This document shows, piece after piece, positions 10,666-22,469 of a stretch of 64,000 nucleotides of DNA. The stretch comes from Channa striata. Taxonomy: Eukaryota; Chordata; Actinopteri; Anabantiformes; Channidae. Where the stretch lies: assembly GCA_033026295.1 (NCBI GenBank), contig CM065173.1, forward strand, positions 28,364,812-28,428,811, read 5' to 3'. Positions within the stretch are counted from its first letter, which is position 1. The number at the start of each line of letters is the position of its first letter. The notes under the pieces were generated by a model. It worked only from the letters and a program-made list of their open reading frames with translations. It was not told the DNA's origin and did no database searches. Position numbers and translations under genes: made by a program.

Positions 10666-11000
10666 CTCAGCCCTTTGTTTTCCCTCTGGCACTTTCATTT
10701 TCTCTTTCCCCAAACCTGCTTCCTGTTTCCCAGCTTTTTTTTTGTAGTACCTCAGTTGTACTTCCTGTCTGTAGTTTTGTCGTTCACTTTACTCACCTCA
10801 TCGACCCTGATTGCTTGCACCTGTGCCCCTGTCTACTTTGAGCCTCTGCTTGAGTCATTCCCTGCTTGATCCTCTTCAGAAACCATGAGGCTGCTCTTAT
10901 TCGGCACACAGCTAGCCTTCACCCCCTTTTTGTGGACTCCTTGTGTGTTGGTTTTGGACTGTTTGGCTAAACAATAAATTACTGGAAAACTAGCTTGACG
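10666..11000 (+). repeat. Possible solo LTR
   Basis: A T- and C-rich stretch with an AATAAA at 10973-10978 near its right end and words such as cttcctgtttccc. The general look is LTR-like, but ends and duplication are not identified, so this is a weak call. Confidence 0.3.
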
Positions 11001-11039
11001 ACCTCAGGACCAGAGGGGCTGTAAACAACAGCTGGTGCA

Positions 11040-11830
11040 ATAGGGTTTAAAGACAACTACAAGGCACAATCATGTCCTCCTTTTGGGAAATCAGACCATG
11101 CCGCCATCTTCCTCATGCCTAAATACAAACAAAGGCTCTGATGACGTCAACTTGTTTACGGAAGCGGTTGTGGGATTTATTGGGACAGTAGTGGACGATA
11201 CCACTCATAAGAGTACCATCGGGACGTTTCGCAACGAGAAGAGCTTTGAAGGAACGGTCTAAGACCACTTGAGTTTGAATATGGTCCCACCTGCTCCACA
11301 GAAGACGCTATTCATACCTCCTCCATGCAACCATGACTCAACTGGACAGCAGTAAATGGAATTATGTGAGAATGCTGTTTGTCAAATACAGCTTAGCATT
11401 CAACTCCATTATTCCCTCCACACTCACCACCAAGCTGGAGGACTCAGTCCAACACTATGTCAAAGGATCTCAAGCTTTCTGACAGAACACGAACAGCACG
11501 GTTGGGCAAACATGTCTCACCCTCCCTCACCCTCAGCACTGGAGCCCACCCAGGGCTGTGCTCTGGGACCCTGCTTTTCCTCCCTTTACACCCGCTACTG
11601 TGTAGCTTCTACCGACTCCAACGATAGTGAAAGACCTCAACTATCCCAACTATGGACTCTTTTCTCTGCTGCTGTCAGGAAAACACTTCCGCTGCCTGAA
11701 GGCAAACACCGAGGATGAGGAGAAGCTTCTTCCCACAGGCCATTCGGGCCGTCAATCAGAAAACCTAACCTGGTCTACACTGCACATTTGCACTTTACAG
11801 TAAGTAAGTATACCCATTAACACGATGTCA
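11040..11830 (+). mobile_element. LINE-C (Rex1-like) fragment with RT remnants
   Basis: Recognisable RT pieces in shifting frames: near 11370-11440 VKYSLAFNSIIPSTL (motif A, in which the usual D is changed), and near 11540-11590 a GA-x-QGC-x-L-x-P-type block. At 11690-11760 comes the C-terminal 'KLLPTGHSGRQSE'-like end. It then runs into a short 3' UTR. Dead copy. Confidence 0.6.
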
Positions 11831-12837
11831 CATTATCTCTAGTTCACCTTATCATTGAAAACCGCCTCATTCTGATGTATACTTATAAATCCAAAATAAT
11901 AAAAGCAATTATAGATATCTAGAAGTTCTTAAGCAATAATGAAATATACAAACAAAATAAAACTAAATTAACAACTTGTTAATGTCATATTTTACTACTT
12001 TTTTGGTCTTTTTCAGCACATTAATTTTAAAGATCTTCTTAAACCCAGTGAGAGTTTAGCATATTTTTAATTAATTCCCAATGTTTTTCTATAAATTCAC
12101 ACCTCTGACTGAAACACATCTGCTTTTGAAATTTGAGCTAGCTCTAATTTTCTTTAAGATAAAACAACTCTCTCTCTCAAAATCTATTTCATATATTCTT
12201 TGGTAGCAATTTTTTACTGGCTTTATATACTATCTGAACAATTTTAAAATCATCATTTCATTAGCTGTAATTTAAGAAACCGTTGTTTTGAGGGTTCTCG
12301 ATTTAAAAACATCTGTTGATGATTTTTACAGCTCGCTTCTGTAAAATGAAAATTCGATTGGTGTAAGTTTTACAAGTGTTTCCCCAAACCTCTACACAAT
12401 AGATGATATATGGAAGAATAATTGAGCAGTACAATATATACAAAGCTGTCTGATGAAGATTTTTGACTTTGTATAATATAGGCCTAAAAGAGATTTACTT
12501 ATATCCAGATGATAATACAATTAGATTCATGTTTAAATTCATGAAAAAATCACATCTAGAATATAAATGTATACAAATATGAAATTACAATATTTTTAGT
12601 ATCTAGAATATTGTAAAAGCCCTGCTAGTGTAGCAGGTTGGGGGGCGGGGCCTCGAGGCATTATGGACAGAGGCTTGTAAGTAGTTCTTTGCGTTCACAC
12701 TTTGGATGTTTGTAGTTTGAGTTCTGTTAACCTTCAGCATATTAAGTGTTGGTTAGTTGTTGTTGGTTGTGTCATACATGGTGTCGGTGTTGCCCGGCAC
12801 CGTGAGAGAAAGTGTTGTGTTGTGTGTGGAGGATTCA
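11831..12837. other. AT-rich region, possible old LINE 3' region
   Basis: No open frame of note. The stretch 12000-12560 has the look of a decayed minus-strand LINE 3' region, but I cannot show a protein motif. Around 12640-12660 is a G-rich patch (ggggggcggggcc). Confidence 0.25.
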
Positions 12838-13165
12838 TATTCAATTCAATTCAATTCAATTCAACTTTACTTCTGTTGCTAATTTACAGTGACTTAATCT
12901 CCAGACACTTTACGTAACAAAGTCAAGACTACACAGAGATTTAGAGATAACTCAACAAATCCCCCTTAAGCAGTTACAGGCAATAGTGGAGACGAAAAAC
13001 TCCCTTTAACGGAAGAAACCTCCAGCAGAACCAGGCTCAGGGTGGGCGGCCATCTGCCTTGACCGGTTGGGCTGAGTGGAAAACATTGGGCAGGTTGGTA
13101 GGACCAGTAGCTCCAAAGCCGGGGACACCTGAAGACAGGGACAGAGAGAGGGAGAAGCACAACAG
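12838..13165 (-). mobile_element. LINE-A 3' UTR fragment
   Basis: Begins with a run of ATTCA pentamers (the 3' tail read in reverse), then the family 3' UTR including 'cggaagaaacctccagcag' and 'ggctcagggtggg'. It lacks about 40 bp between the ttgggctgagtgg and aacattgggcagg blocks compared with the 32-kb copy. No ORF2 is present. Confidence 0.8.
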
Positions 13166-13494
13166 CTTGTTTCCTGTAGACAGTGTTATGAACGTGTAAC
13201 CACAGCTTAGGCCTACTTAAATCACCAGTTAGTGTGCAGTGGACTAACAGAGACAAAAACATTGCTTTAAAAAATCAATACATGATGAGGCTTTCTAAAC
13301 CTGAAAAGGAAATACTTACGCAAAATTTGGAGTGTTCTCAAGCAAATTGTGAAAAGTTGCCGTTTATTGGTGGTTGTTGGCAGGATATTTCTGTGACTTG
13401 ATTGTAAGTAATTACATGAGAGGCACAGACTGGCGATGTAGACTTGCATTATCCACACATCTAATTCCATCGTCACTTGTTAAGTTCTTTACAA
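13166..13494. other. No feature recognised
   Basis: Mostly unique-looking sequence without a supportable exon. Confidence 0.4.
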
Positions 13495-13612
13495 TGTTGC
13501 TTCTCATTCACCTATTCACACATACACTCACAAACCAATGGCGGTGGCTGCCATACACGTGCTCATCTGACCCTGTGGTTTGTGGAGGACTGCTTTACCA
13601 ACTGAGCCCTTA
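13495..13612 (-). mobile_element. tRNA-derived SINE fragment
   Basis: Read on the minus strand it starts with GGCTCAGTTGGTAAAGCAG, a good RNA polymerase III A box, followed after the tRNA-like part by a body rich in 'gtgtgtgaatg'-type words. The B box is worn. Confidence 0.6.
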
Positions 13613-13718
13613 ATCATTGTTGGTATTATTTCACGGGGAGTGCATGGAACTGGTGGGCTAACCTGTAGCTAATCTATCTGTAGAGTTGCATATAAAAAAA
13701 ACTCCATTTGAATCCCAC

Positions 13719-13748
13719 TGAAAGTGATTTTGGGGAAAATCACTTTCA
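13719..13748. repeat. Perfect 13-bp hairpin
   Basis: TGAAAGTGATTTT (13719-13731), loop GGGG, then the exact reverse complement (13736-13748). It lies just left of a possible DNA-transposon relic. Confidence 0.85.
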
Positions 13749-13789
13749 AATTAAAAAAATAACAATTTACATAGCTGAACACAACTAAT

Positions 13790-14490
13790 GTTAAATGCTT
13801 TATCAACACAAAATACAGGTGTACTGTCTTCTGCATTCTCAAAATTATTTAACTCCTTGTGCGTGTCTTTAGTACCTAGTGGAGCAGTAGCGCACCCTTT
13901 TGCAGCCAGGACCTCTGCCTGCATGATGCACAATGTCTCATACCACCTTCTGCAGCTCTTCTGAGGAGTATTCATGGGAAATGGGTTTGTTCCTCTGCAA
14001 CCAGACCTTGGTAGACTTTGTTGTATGCAGACATGAGCTTTTCTCCTATGATGTCCTGACACTGATCTGACCTCTCTTGCTGTTCAGGCGGCAGGTTGTC
14101 AGAGCCAGAGGAAGCTAAGCGTGCGGTGAGCATCACCAAGCCACCGCCATGCTTCACTGTGGACAGGATGCTCCTTCCTTCTTCTTCCTCCAGACATACC
14201 ACTGATCCACAGGCCTGATAACTTTGCTTTTAGGAATTTTTCCTCCACCTGCCTCCTCAGAAATCTGATTGCAGTCCTTAAAAGCTTCCCTTTTCTGCCA
14301 CTCCAAGGTTTGTTTCTTCCTGTATCTTCGAACTTCTGAACTATGCTTTCAATGCCTTCCCTATCTTTGGACCCTTTTCCTTGTTTCTGAAAGGCAATCC
14401 TCTCTTCCCTTAACTTTGGACAGTTCTATAGACCTAGCCATCGAACATGCAAAAATGCATCGGACAAAGCTGAAAGTTTTTAAATGATGT
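13790..14490 (-). mobile_element. Possible Tc1/mariner-related relic
   Basis: The minus-strand frame at 14202-13972 contains STVKHGGGLVML, which resembles the TVKHGGG block that precedes the second catalytic Asp region in Tc1 transposases. The rest does not align to what I know of the family and no terminal inverted repeats were found. It could be a chimera of a Tc1 relic with other sequence. Confidence 0.4.
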
Positions 14491-15653
14491 TAAAGCACCA
14501 AAGTTTTTAGTGGAGTCTTTTCACCCTAAACACAATGTGGGATATAAACGGTTTAAACGTAGTGGTTTGGTTAGGGTTTGAAAAAATCATGGCTAGCTGA
14601 TGCTCTTGCTTTAATTAATACATTTAAATAATGTGTACCTGTCATGCTAATACATTCGTGTTGGTCATTTCCTCCTGCTTACTAACAATGGACTTGGAAG
14701 GTCTCGACTATAATCAGCCTTTACCAACCTTTTAAAACACGCTGGCATCGGCTCTAATTCCCGTCCTCCGGACATCTCTGGTACATATCTAAACATACAG
14801 GTTTTAAACTGTCACTCCACTGAACCTCCTTACTACTGCTGCTACTGACGTGGCTACTTTAGACATTTTTCTTTAGAAATCAGGGATAATTTGGTTTCTT
14901 CTGTACAAGTTGGTGTCTGCCTGTCTCAACCTCAGATTGCAGTGGTGACAAACCTCTCTGAGCCGCTCTCCCTGAATCTTTTATTCCCCGGAGTCCTCTA
15001 CCCACTGCTCGCCCCCATTTGCTCCATCTCTCGAGTCATGTAGATACTCCTTGTCGTTCTCCTCCATTTTTCTTCCTGGTGAAGGGGAGAAAGGGTAACA
15101 TTTGGATTGGTTCAAATCGCATATCTGAGAAAAGGGCACCCTGACATTTTACACAGCTGCTACATTTTATTACAGTGCACCTTCATATATATGTATGTGT
15201 GTGAGCGTGAGACAGAGAGGTCTGGGGGGACAAGCGGGCATAATGAAATGGGACATGGAGAAAGAAGAAGGATGAAGATAAAGTTTATAGATTGAAGAAT
15301 TACTTTGCTGTACATTCTCTCCTTCCTCATCCTTCCTTTATATTACCATCATCCATTCTTTTTTATCTTTTTGGAGTTTTTATAAATATTCATACATTCA
15401 AGAACAGAAAACTCCTACCGAGGAGAATATCTCGTACAGTGTTTTTATTTATTTCAAAGGAACAATGCATAATCATATTAACACATGTAAATATGCAGCA
15501 TTGTAGCAAAAATGCTAGTTTTTGCTAGCAGAGAACAGAACATACGCAGAAAGCACAAATCCAAATCAATAACACAAATCAGATGTGGTCACGACTTAGA
15601 TTTGATCTGTTTGATTTGATGTCTTGAGTTGTCTCTTAAGGCTGTTCGAATAC
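14491..15653. other. No feature recognised
   Basis: No exon or repeat family recognised. Contains a stretch rich in GA and TG words at 15190-15280. Confidence 0.4.
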
Positions 15654-15763
15654 TTATTCCTCTGACTCGGAGCGCAGTTTGTCCAAAAGCAGTGCATCTA
15701 CATGGTACCTCAGTCTCCTGGAGTTCCTGATGCCAGCCCCGCTGACAGCTTTCAGTTTCTGGA
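15654..15763 (-). CDS. Candidate terminal coding exon, unidentified
   Basis: On the minus strand a pyrimidine-rich tract ending in CTCCTCCAG (about 15772-15764) is followed by a 36-codon open block and TAA. It starts KLKAVSGAGIRNSRRL and ends DKLRSESEE. Codon choice (CTG, AGG, GGC, GAG) looks like fish coding sequence and unlike the AT-rich surroundings. I do not recognise the protein. No upstream exon could be linked to it, and the open frame also runs on through the supposed intron. It may be a real last exon, a retrocopy piece or chance. Confidence 0.25.
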
Positions 15764-15931
15764 GGAGGGGAAAGTATATCTTCACTATGCCAACAGTAAT
15801 ACAAGTATAATCTAAAAGAATGTGCTCCAGTTTGGTAAATAGATGATGATCATAATCATCATAATTTTCTTTCATAGGGCCATCTATACATACTGTATTA
15901 GAGTTCATAAAACTGAGTGTAGAGCAAGAGA

Positions 15932-15950
15932 ACACACACACACACACACA
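15932..15950. repeat. (AC)n microsatellite
   Basis: Short pure AC run. Confidence 0.9.
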
Positions 15951-15964
15951 TTCTGATGGGGCAT

Positions 15965-18367
15965 GACTGTCTGGAACTACACTAGACTGGGACACTCTGA
16001 CCACGCTGGATCTGCACAGTAATAACTATTAACACAATGGTACAGAGCACCTTAGTGAAACAACACAGATGTGCACATCAGTATGAGCTCAGCGGGAACA
16101 GTGTGAAGTATAATTTAGTATTGCGGTTTAGAAGTGTGATTCTTTGAGTGCATAACATGTTAATTTTATGTATGTCTTAACACCTAAGTTTAGACTTTGG
16201 TTTGTGTCTGCAGCATATTTCTAGAAAAGAGGAGCTTTTTGAAGGTCACTAGCTGAACATGGGCAAGAGGCAGAAGCTGATGACACTAGATCAGATGTAT
16301 TAAAATGATAATTACTAGTTTTAAAAATATGTGCTACAATATTATGAACAATTGTATCAATTTGTGTCCAACAGTCGACTTTTAAACTTCTGCTTTGGTC
16401 TTAAGGTCAGGCTGAGTGAGGCAGTTTGACACTGAAATGGAAACATCAGATCAGCGTCATCAAATGATAGGAAAAAAAAGCTGAATTGGGACACTAAGCG
16501 TTAGATTTGAACTTTTAATTCCACTATGTCGACCTTCAGTAGTTTGTAGTAGTGTGCCATTTAACATACTCTTTTTCACACAGATTTGTTCATCAGCCCA
16601 TTGATGATTTTTTTGTTTTTGGACTTCAGATGTTGCATGCAAAGGAAATATTGATGGGAAACTAAATTGAGGTGCTAGTGTGAGATCTCAGTCAGAATAT
16701 TCTGCGAGCTTAAGCCACACAATAAGAATGGAAATGGCAGCTAACAGGCTGTGCAGCCATCAGACCACTTTCTGAATTGGAGAACAGTTCAACTCTGTGG
16801 GGACAGGAAGACACCATTTATGAAGAAGAAATGCAGTGATTTCTCCTGACAGAAGAAAGTATAAAAAGCTGTCTTTGTGTGTGAATATGGAAATAGGGCA
16901 GTGCAGTGCAAGGGTCCTCTGAGACGCTTTAATTATGAATAGAAAATGAGAGAGACAAAACCAGAGAGGATGATTTATTTTTTTCTTTCCCTCTCACTGA
17001 TGTCTGTGACAATGACACTAGAAAATGTTTCAATATGAAATGAAAGTAAAAATGCTCTGGTATATATGATAGAAGTCTAATAAAGAGTGGAACATAGCGG
17101 CATGATTTTTATTATACAGATCTTTCACTGAGTGTGAGGATTTACATCAATCACATTTAAAGCAACGGCTCTTTGTTGGAGATTGTTTGTTTGAAAAAAC
17201 AGTTGCAGAAAAATGATCAGTATTGTTCTATCTGTATGCTTGTGTGCAGTGATAAGCCACAACATTATTACCACTTGGTGGCGTTAATGTTGTCGACAGT
17301 GATCAGCATGTGTTTGAGTGTCAGAACCTGCAGTCCATCACAGCTTCCTGTGTGTCAAGATGTGTAGCTGCAGAGCAAACGGATTTCTGTATCTACAGCC
17401 TGCTCTTGTTTCCGAGATTCGAAAACAGCCAGTCCCTTTGCATCACTGGACTGACACGTTTGTGACTGACATTCAGAGCTTTCAGTGTAGAACAATGGAA
17501 ACTCGGAGGCTTCAGTCTTTGGCACCTAACGTGTTGAAGTAGTGTATAAAGTGAAAAAGTCTTGCAGACAGATGGACAGGAGTAGCAGTAATGCTACAGG
17601 TTTTCATCACAAACGATAATCTTTGCTCAGAAAAATACATCTAAACATCAAAAACTGCTATAAAACAATGACAAGTGCTTGTAGGAAACTCAGTCAAAGT
17701 AATCTGCTTTATCAGTCTAAACGCCTCCACTACGTCCTCCTGTCTGAGCTGTTAAAGAAAATCCCTCTGTCTTTTACACTTTATTTTTTTCCAATTCACA
17801 GTATACTGTATTTTAGCAGTTGATGATTTACAGATTAATTAGAATTATTCTCATCATCACCTCACAGGAATGCTTCGTAACTGTTCGACACGTTGTGTGT
17901 TTGCTTAGATTTCAAGAATATTTTGAGTCAGTCCAAAAGTTTCCTTCATCCTGACAGAAGGTAAAAACTCTTTTCTTCTTCAGATCAGGACGTCCTATAT
18001 AGTGGGTCAGTATGAATCCGTGTCTCTTTTTGTTTGTGAGGTAAGTCATCATTAGTGCAGCCTGAATACAAGAGAGAACAGATGCATAAACAAACATTAA
18101 AGTCTTCTGCTGCTCTGACTGAGGCGGACATGAAATATTCACCGATAGGTGCGTGTAGTGTGACACTTGGCACTAAGCAGGGCCGCTGCAGCTTTGTTTT
18201 CTCTCCACATCGCACCACTACGTCACACTTTGAGTAAAGAAATTCACTAGATGTGCCAGATGGCCCCAGCTTCCAACAACTCAACACACATGCAATATTC
18301 AGCCATAATCTGCAATCTTTATGATTGTCCTTAAAGTACTGTAGGAATGCAAACTAGCAACCACCTG

Positions 18368-18371
<4 letters not shown>
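15965..18371. other. No gene recognised
   Basis: Unique-looking, AT-rich sequence. Positions 17430-17510 share weak words (ttgcatca, acaatggaaac) with 25100-25160, probably a worn repeat. Confidence 0.4.

Positions 18372-18404
<33 letters not shown>
18372..18404. repeat. (A)33 run
   Basis: Pure A homopolymer. It is not linked to any recognised retroposed body. Confidence 0.9.
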
Positions 18405-18407
<3 letters not shown>

Positions 18408-18712
18408 CCTCCTCTACTCTTTTTTCTTTGGGGCTGACTGACCTTGCAGCTGATTGGTCAGCTAGTCCAGCTTACTCATCATCATCACGCCTGCTTTCAA
18501 GTGTCTTTGGACTGTCATGATGGCTGTCACAGAGACAACTTCTGTGACCCACTTACAGCATTCTTTTCCTAAATATACTCTGGATACTTCTGTCCTTGAG
18601 ACACTGAACGACAATTTTCTCTTGGAGTGGAAAGCCAGCATATTTTGCATGATCTGTGAAAAAGCTGGAAAAACAGCTGCTAGATTAGTGTAGTTTTTAT
18701 CTATCTATATCT

Positions 18713-18746
18713 AGGATGGATATGGATGGATGGATAGATGGATAGA
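18713..18746. repeat. (GGAT/AGAT)n simple repeat
   Basis: Imperfect GGAT and AGAT tetramers. Confidence 0.75.
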
Positions 18747-18884
18747 ATCTGTATTAATAAATAATGATCTCATCCCATGATAAAACTACAAAATAGACCA
18801 GAGAATAGATGGATGGTCAGAAATATGATTAAATAAATGTATTTTTGACACATGCAGATACACATTAGACTTGCTAAAGTAAGT

Positions 18885-18990
18885 CTGTGACTGGTGCAGG
18901 AGGCAGAGCTGTCGCAGGTTGTTGGTACAATCCCCGGCTCCTCTGGTCACATGTTGGAGTGAATGGGAGCTGCCAACAGGTTGAGCAGGA
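18885..18990 (+). mobile_element. tRNA-derived SINE fragment
   Basis: A worn A box (GTGCAGGAGGCAGAGCTGTC region) is followed by a B-box-like GGTACAATCCCCGGC, then 'tcctctggtcacatg', a word shared with the SINE near 53930. Confidence 0.6.
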
Positions 18991-19166
18991 ACCTCTCAAC
19001 CAAACGTTTCTACTGTTTCTCTGAATCAAATCGTGATAGCACTCCGCATAAGGACACACTGGTAACTCACTCTAACAAGTCATTAGTGAAACACATATCA
19101 AACATCCTCCCTGTTAGCTCAATGAATGCATGTTTGAGCATGTAGTGGTTAAAGTTCTGCATCGCG

Positions 19167-19182
19167 TGTGTGTGTGTGTGTG
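19167..19182. repeat. (TG)n microsatellite
   Basis: Short TG run. Confidence 0.8.
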
Positions 19183-19199
19183 TTCGAGCGACCTTAATA

Positions 19200-19865
19200 A
19201 CACTTCCTCAGTCCTTGGAGAGTTATCTGTTCAAAATCAGTGGGGACTGAGATAGTTCGCTCTTCCCACTGGGAGTTTTTGTTTCCCCAAAGACTCGTTC
19301 TTCTCCCCAAGAAAGCAATGATGAACAACAACACATAACAGCTAGAAAGTAGGCCACTGGTACACAGCACAAGTCCTCCATCCAGTCAACTTTTGTTGAG
19401 GAGAGGTGGGAGGTAGAAGAGAGTGGGGGGGAAGTGGTATGTTGTAGTCATAACCATGTCCATTTCTTTCAGCAATTATGGAACTGATAACTTGTGCATA
19501 TCATAATAATGTGTATGTGTTATTTAAACTTAGTATTAATAAGTCAAATAATTTTTTCATAGTTTTTGTGCTATTGCATTTTCTGGCTCGGAATTTCACG
19601 TAATTTCATTGTAAATGCTGGACATTTTGGACAGCACTGTCAAAACACTAGTCTAGTTTGTGACTGATACAAATACTGGTCTTTGCAGAATGTTGTGGAT
19701 AACAATTTATGAATATTTACAATTTAGCAAAACAAAGATGAAGACTAATAATTCTTTACACACATTAATTAACATACTTTCTTAAGTAATTTAGTTTAAA
19801 GGTTGTTAATGCACGTGGCCCTCCTCCTTACATTTGTCAGTTGTCATAGCGTCAGGATGGTTATC
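19200..19865. other. No feature recognised
   Basis: No exon or known repeat seen. Confidence 0.4.
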
Positions 19866-20100
19866 ATCAACCAGCCTGGTTGCTCAATGGGAATTAGGCT
19901 GGGATGCAGAAATTTGCCCGTTCAAATCCCAGCCCACGCACCAGGTGTGTCCTTGAACGAGAAACTCAGCACTAACTCCCAGGGCGCTGCCTGTGGCAGC
20001 CCACTGCTTTCCCTCACGGGGGTTGGTTAAATGCAGAGAAATCATTTCAATGGACCATGTATATGTGTTTAATGACAAAAATAAAGCTATTCTATCATGA
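19866..20100 (+). mobile_element. tRNA-derived SINE, near complete
   Basis: A tRNA-like head with an A-box-like GCTCAATGGGAATTAGGC and B box CGTTCAAATCCC is followed by a body with 'gtgtccttgaacgag', 'cagggcgctgcctgtggcag' and 'ggttaaatgcagagaa'. The tail AATGACAAAAATAAAGC resembles the LINE-C tail at 9150-9178, so this SINE may use LINE-C reverse transcriptase. Confidence 0.75.
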
Positions 20101-21246
20101 GACCAAAGGGAGCTCTTAAAGACTGACTAGGAAAGCTTTGAAAACAACATGAGGGCCTTTTAGTTACAAGCCCCCTCAGAAAGGTGTTCAGCTCTGAGGG
20201 ATCTCAGGCTGCACAAAGCCTCAGCCAGGTCCAGTCAGAAGGCCAGGGTTCGGGTTGCCTGGATGCAGAACAAAAGGTCACACTCAGGGTAAACAACACA
20301 AAGACACAAAAGTGATGGTCATAAAGGTTAATCCCGTTTTGAACACATGGTAACAAGTGAAGGATTTAGTCCCATTTGAAGAAATCTTCTCATGTACGTG
20401 CAAAAATAATGAAAATCCAAGGTCCAATTTATCATTGTGGACTGTGTGTTTTCCTCTTCCTGTAGCTTCTCCAATAATAAACATGTTTCTCCCTATTACC
20501 ACTGGTGAGCCTGCTCATGACCTTCCAATGGAGAGCCCCAGGGCAGGGACACAGCCGTTCTCTGACCTTAGAGTTTGGAGAGATTCAGTCCCCTGGCTCT
20601 GGACCACCAGTCTGCAGAGAGGCTAATGGTGGCTGGGGAGGGGAGGAGTTATGTTGTCTGCTCTAACATTGATCCATCCAGCTATTTTGTCCTTTATCCA
20701 AGTATGAAAATGAGCACTGCGCTTAGTCTCATCACACGACTGGCCTGTGGTAAAGGTCAGACAAAGAACATACTTAAAGGCCAGTTCGACACTCACAGCC
20801 GCACTGCTGCAGACGGGGCTGACACTTATTAAAATTGTTTCCACATTAATTTCGCTGGCAAGCTGCATCTGATAAATGTCTTTCCAAGACAGACCGTTTT
20901 GGCCAGGTATGTAGAGGTAGACAGGGTTCAAGAATTATTTCAAGGTCAAGGCATTCACATTTCTTAAAAATTCCATTATTTACAAATAAAGGAAACACCA
21001 TGATAATCTTCCCTGTGGACTCACTTTCATATTCAACTTCCAGTCTGAACTCAGGACTTTGAGTATCCCAGTGACTAGTGATTCATTGCATAATCGTAGA
21101 AGTAAAGCCTGCAGCCAAGTTCTGTCGGGTTAAAATCGACAACCTCTGGTCACAGACACCTCAGGTGTAATCAGTAAAGACGCTTAAACGTCCAGGATGT
21201 CTTTTAAGAGACGTTCACGGACAGTTTCGTGCCTCTGTCCAGTGAC
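20101..21246. other. No gene recognised
   Basis: A splice-acceptor-like tract (ttttcctcttcctgtag, about 20450-20466) precedes an open stretch to 20626, but the protein is not recognisable and no partner exon is seen. Confidence 0.35.
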
Positions 21247-21465
21247 GTTCTAAAGGCTTCATACATCAAACAGTTGTTTAATATCCTTCCGTTGCCGGGC
21301 AGAATACTCTCCACCCTCTGCCTCCTGCCGAATATGGCAGGACTCTGGGTCACCAGTTTGGACTAGATTTTGTTGTCAGACAATAGTGTTAAACAACATG
21401 TATCAGGACAAAACAAAGTACAATTTATCATTACAACTAGACAAAAAACATAAAAACTTGTCACA
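21247..21465 (+). repeat. Unclassified dispersed repeat, copy 1
   Basis: Shares ordered blocks with 23812-24000: 'ttctaaaggctt', 'atacatca', 'ctctccaccctc', 'ctgggtcac' and 'tagacaaaa'. No coding potential or clear ends. Confidence 0.5.
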
Positions 21466-21874
21466 GTGGTCATCAGATATACAAATTCACAGAGACTCCA
21501 CATACATTCTCATAGGACGTATTATTTACACACAGTGATCTTCATCAGCAGAATCTGTGTCTTGGCCAACATCAGGCAATAGCAGAGGAATATAATTCTT
21601 TGCAGATCTTATATCAGTGTGTGCAATCTGATGAGTCACAGCACAGAAGCAGGGAAAGACGGTTTCCATTTGCCAAACATTTGGTGGATCCAGTCAGTCC
21701 AGGGTTTTGTGTGTTTTTTAAAGGGCATTGACATTTGCTTGGCCTGTAGGTAGATTTTGGCGTCATCACAACTGACTCAAGTTCCTATAAAATCTACATG
21801 ATAGTTGTGTTTTGCCCAGACAAGATGCAGACACTCAACGCTGGAAGTGGTGCCTCTGTTCTTGATAAGAAAAA

Positions 21875-21892
21875 GTGTGTGTGTGTGTGTGT
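21875..21892. repeat. (GT)n microsatellite
   Basis: Short GT run. Confidence 0.85.
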
Positions 21893-22009
21893 TTTCTGCT
21901 CAGGCACAAGAGAAACTGAGCATGCAGCATGCAAAGCAGAAATTAAAGACTTCCTGTAAGCACAGGCGGACGGTGAAAATATCACAGGTGATTCCACCTC
22001 AAGTTGCTT

Positions 22010-22275
22010 CCAGTCCTGCACAGAAGAACACTTTTTGACAAAGTAGCCTAAATCTTCCCACTCGTCTGATTTCGACTTGGCTAATGAAACGTGGGAACAC
22101 CCTTTGAAATGTCAGAGGAACAGCTTGGTGTCTCTCTGAATGAAGAGTGTCCAAATGCACAACGATCTGGTCAGACTGGCCCAGTGCAGCGTGAGGAATG
22201 ACATGATCAGTACCGCTGATGGTGGTGTAGATGTGGACAAGGACATTTCTGTCTCTGGTGGCAATATTGAACATA
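22010..22275 (-). mobile_element. LINE endonuclease fragment
   Basis: Minus-strand translation gives IPHAALGQSDQIVVHL. This resembles the last conserved block of the APE endonuclease in fish LINEs (alanine/proline segment, then G-x-SDH-x-x-V-x-L), here with the catalytic His replaced by Gln. Short and degraded. Confidence 0.45.
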
Positions 22276-22469
22276 TTGCTCAGTCAACCCTAATTTACTT
22301 TACCATGTCTTTTGCCCACATGTGCAACATCCATCTGCAAATATTGGACATCAGTCACTTAAACGTCCTTTTCCTGTGCCTCTCCATTGTCCACGAATCA
22401 CTTTTGTGTTATTTCTACAGTTACCAAATAACATAATTTTTGTTTTGTTTAAATTTAGGGATAATTTTT

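Noticed and set aside
20450..20626. Possible exon after a good-looking acceptor
   Set aside because: No recognisable protein, no matching donor or partner exon, and the open frame also covers the supposed intron.
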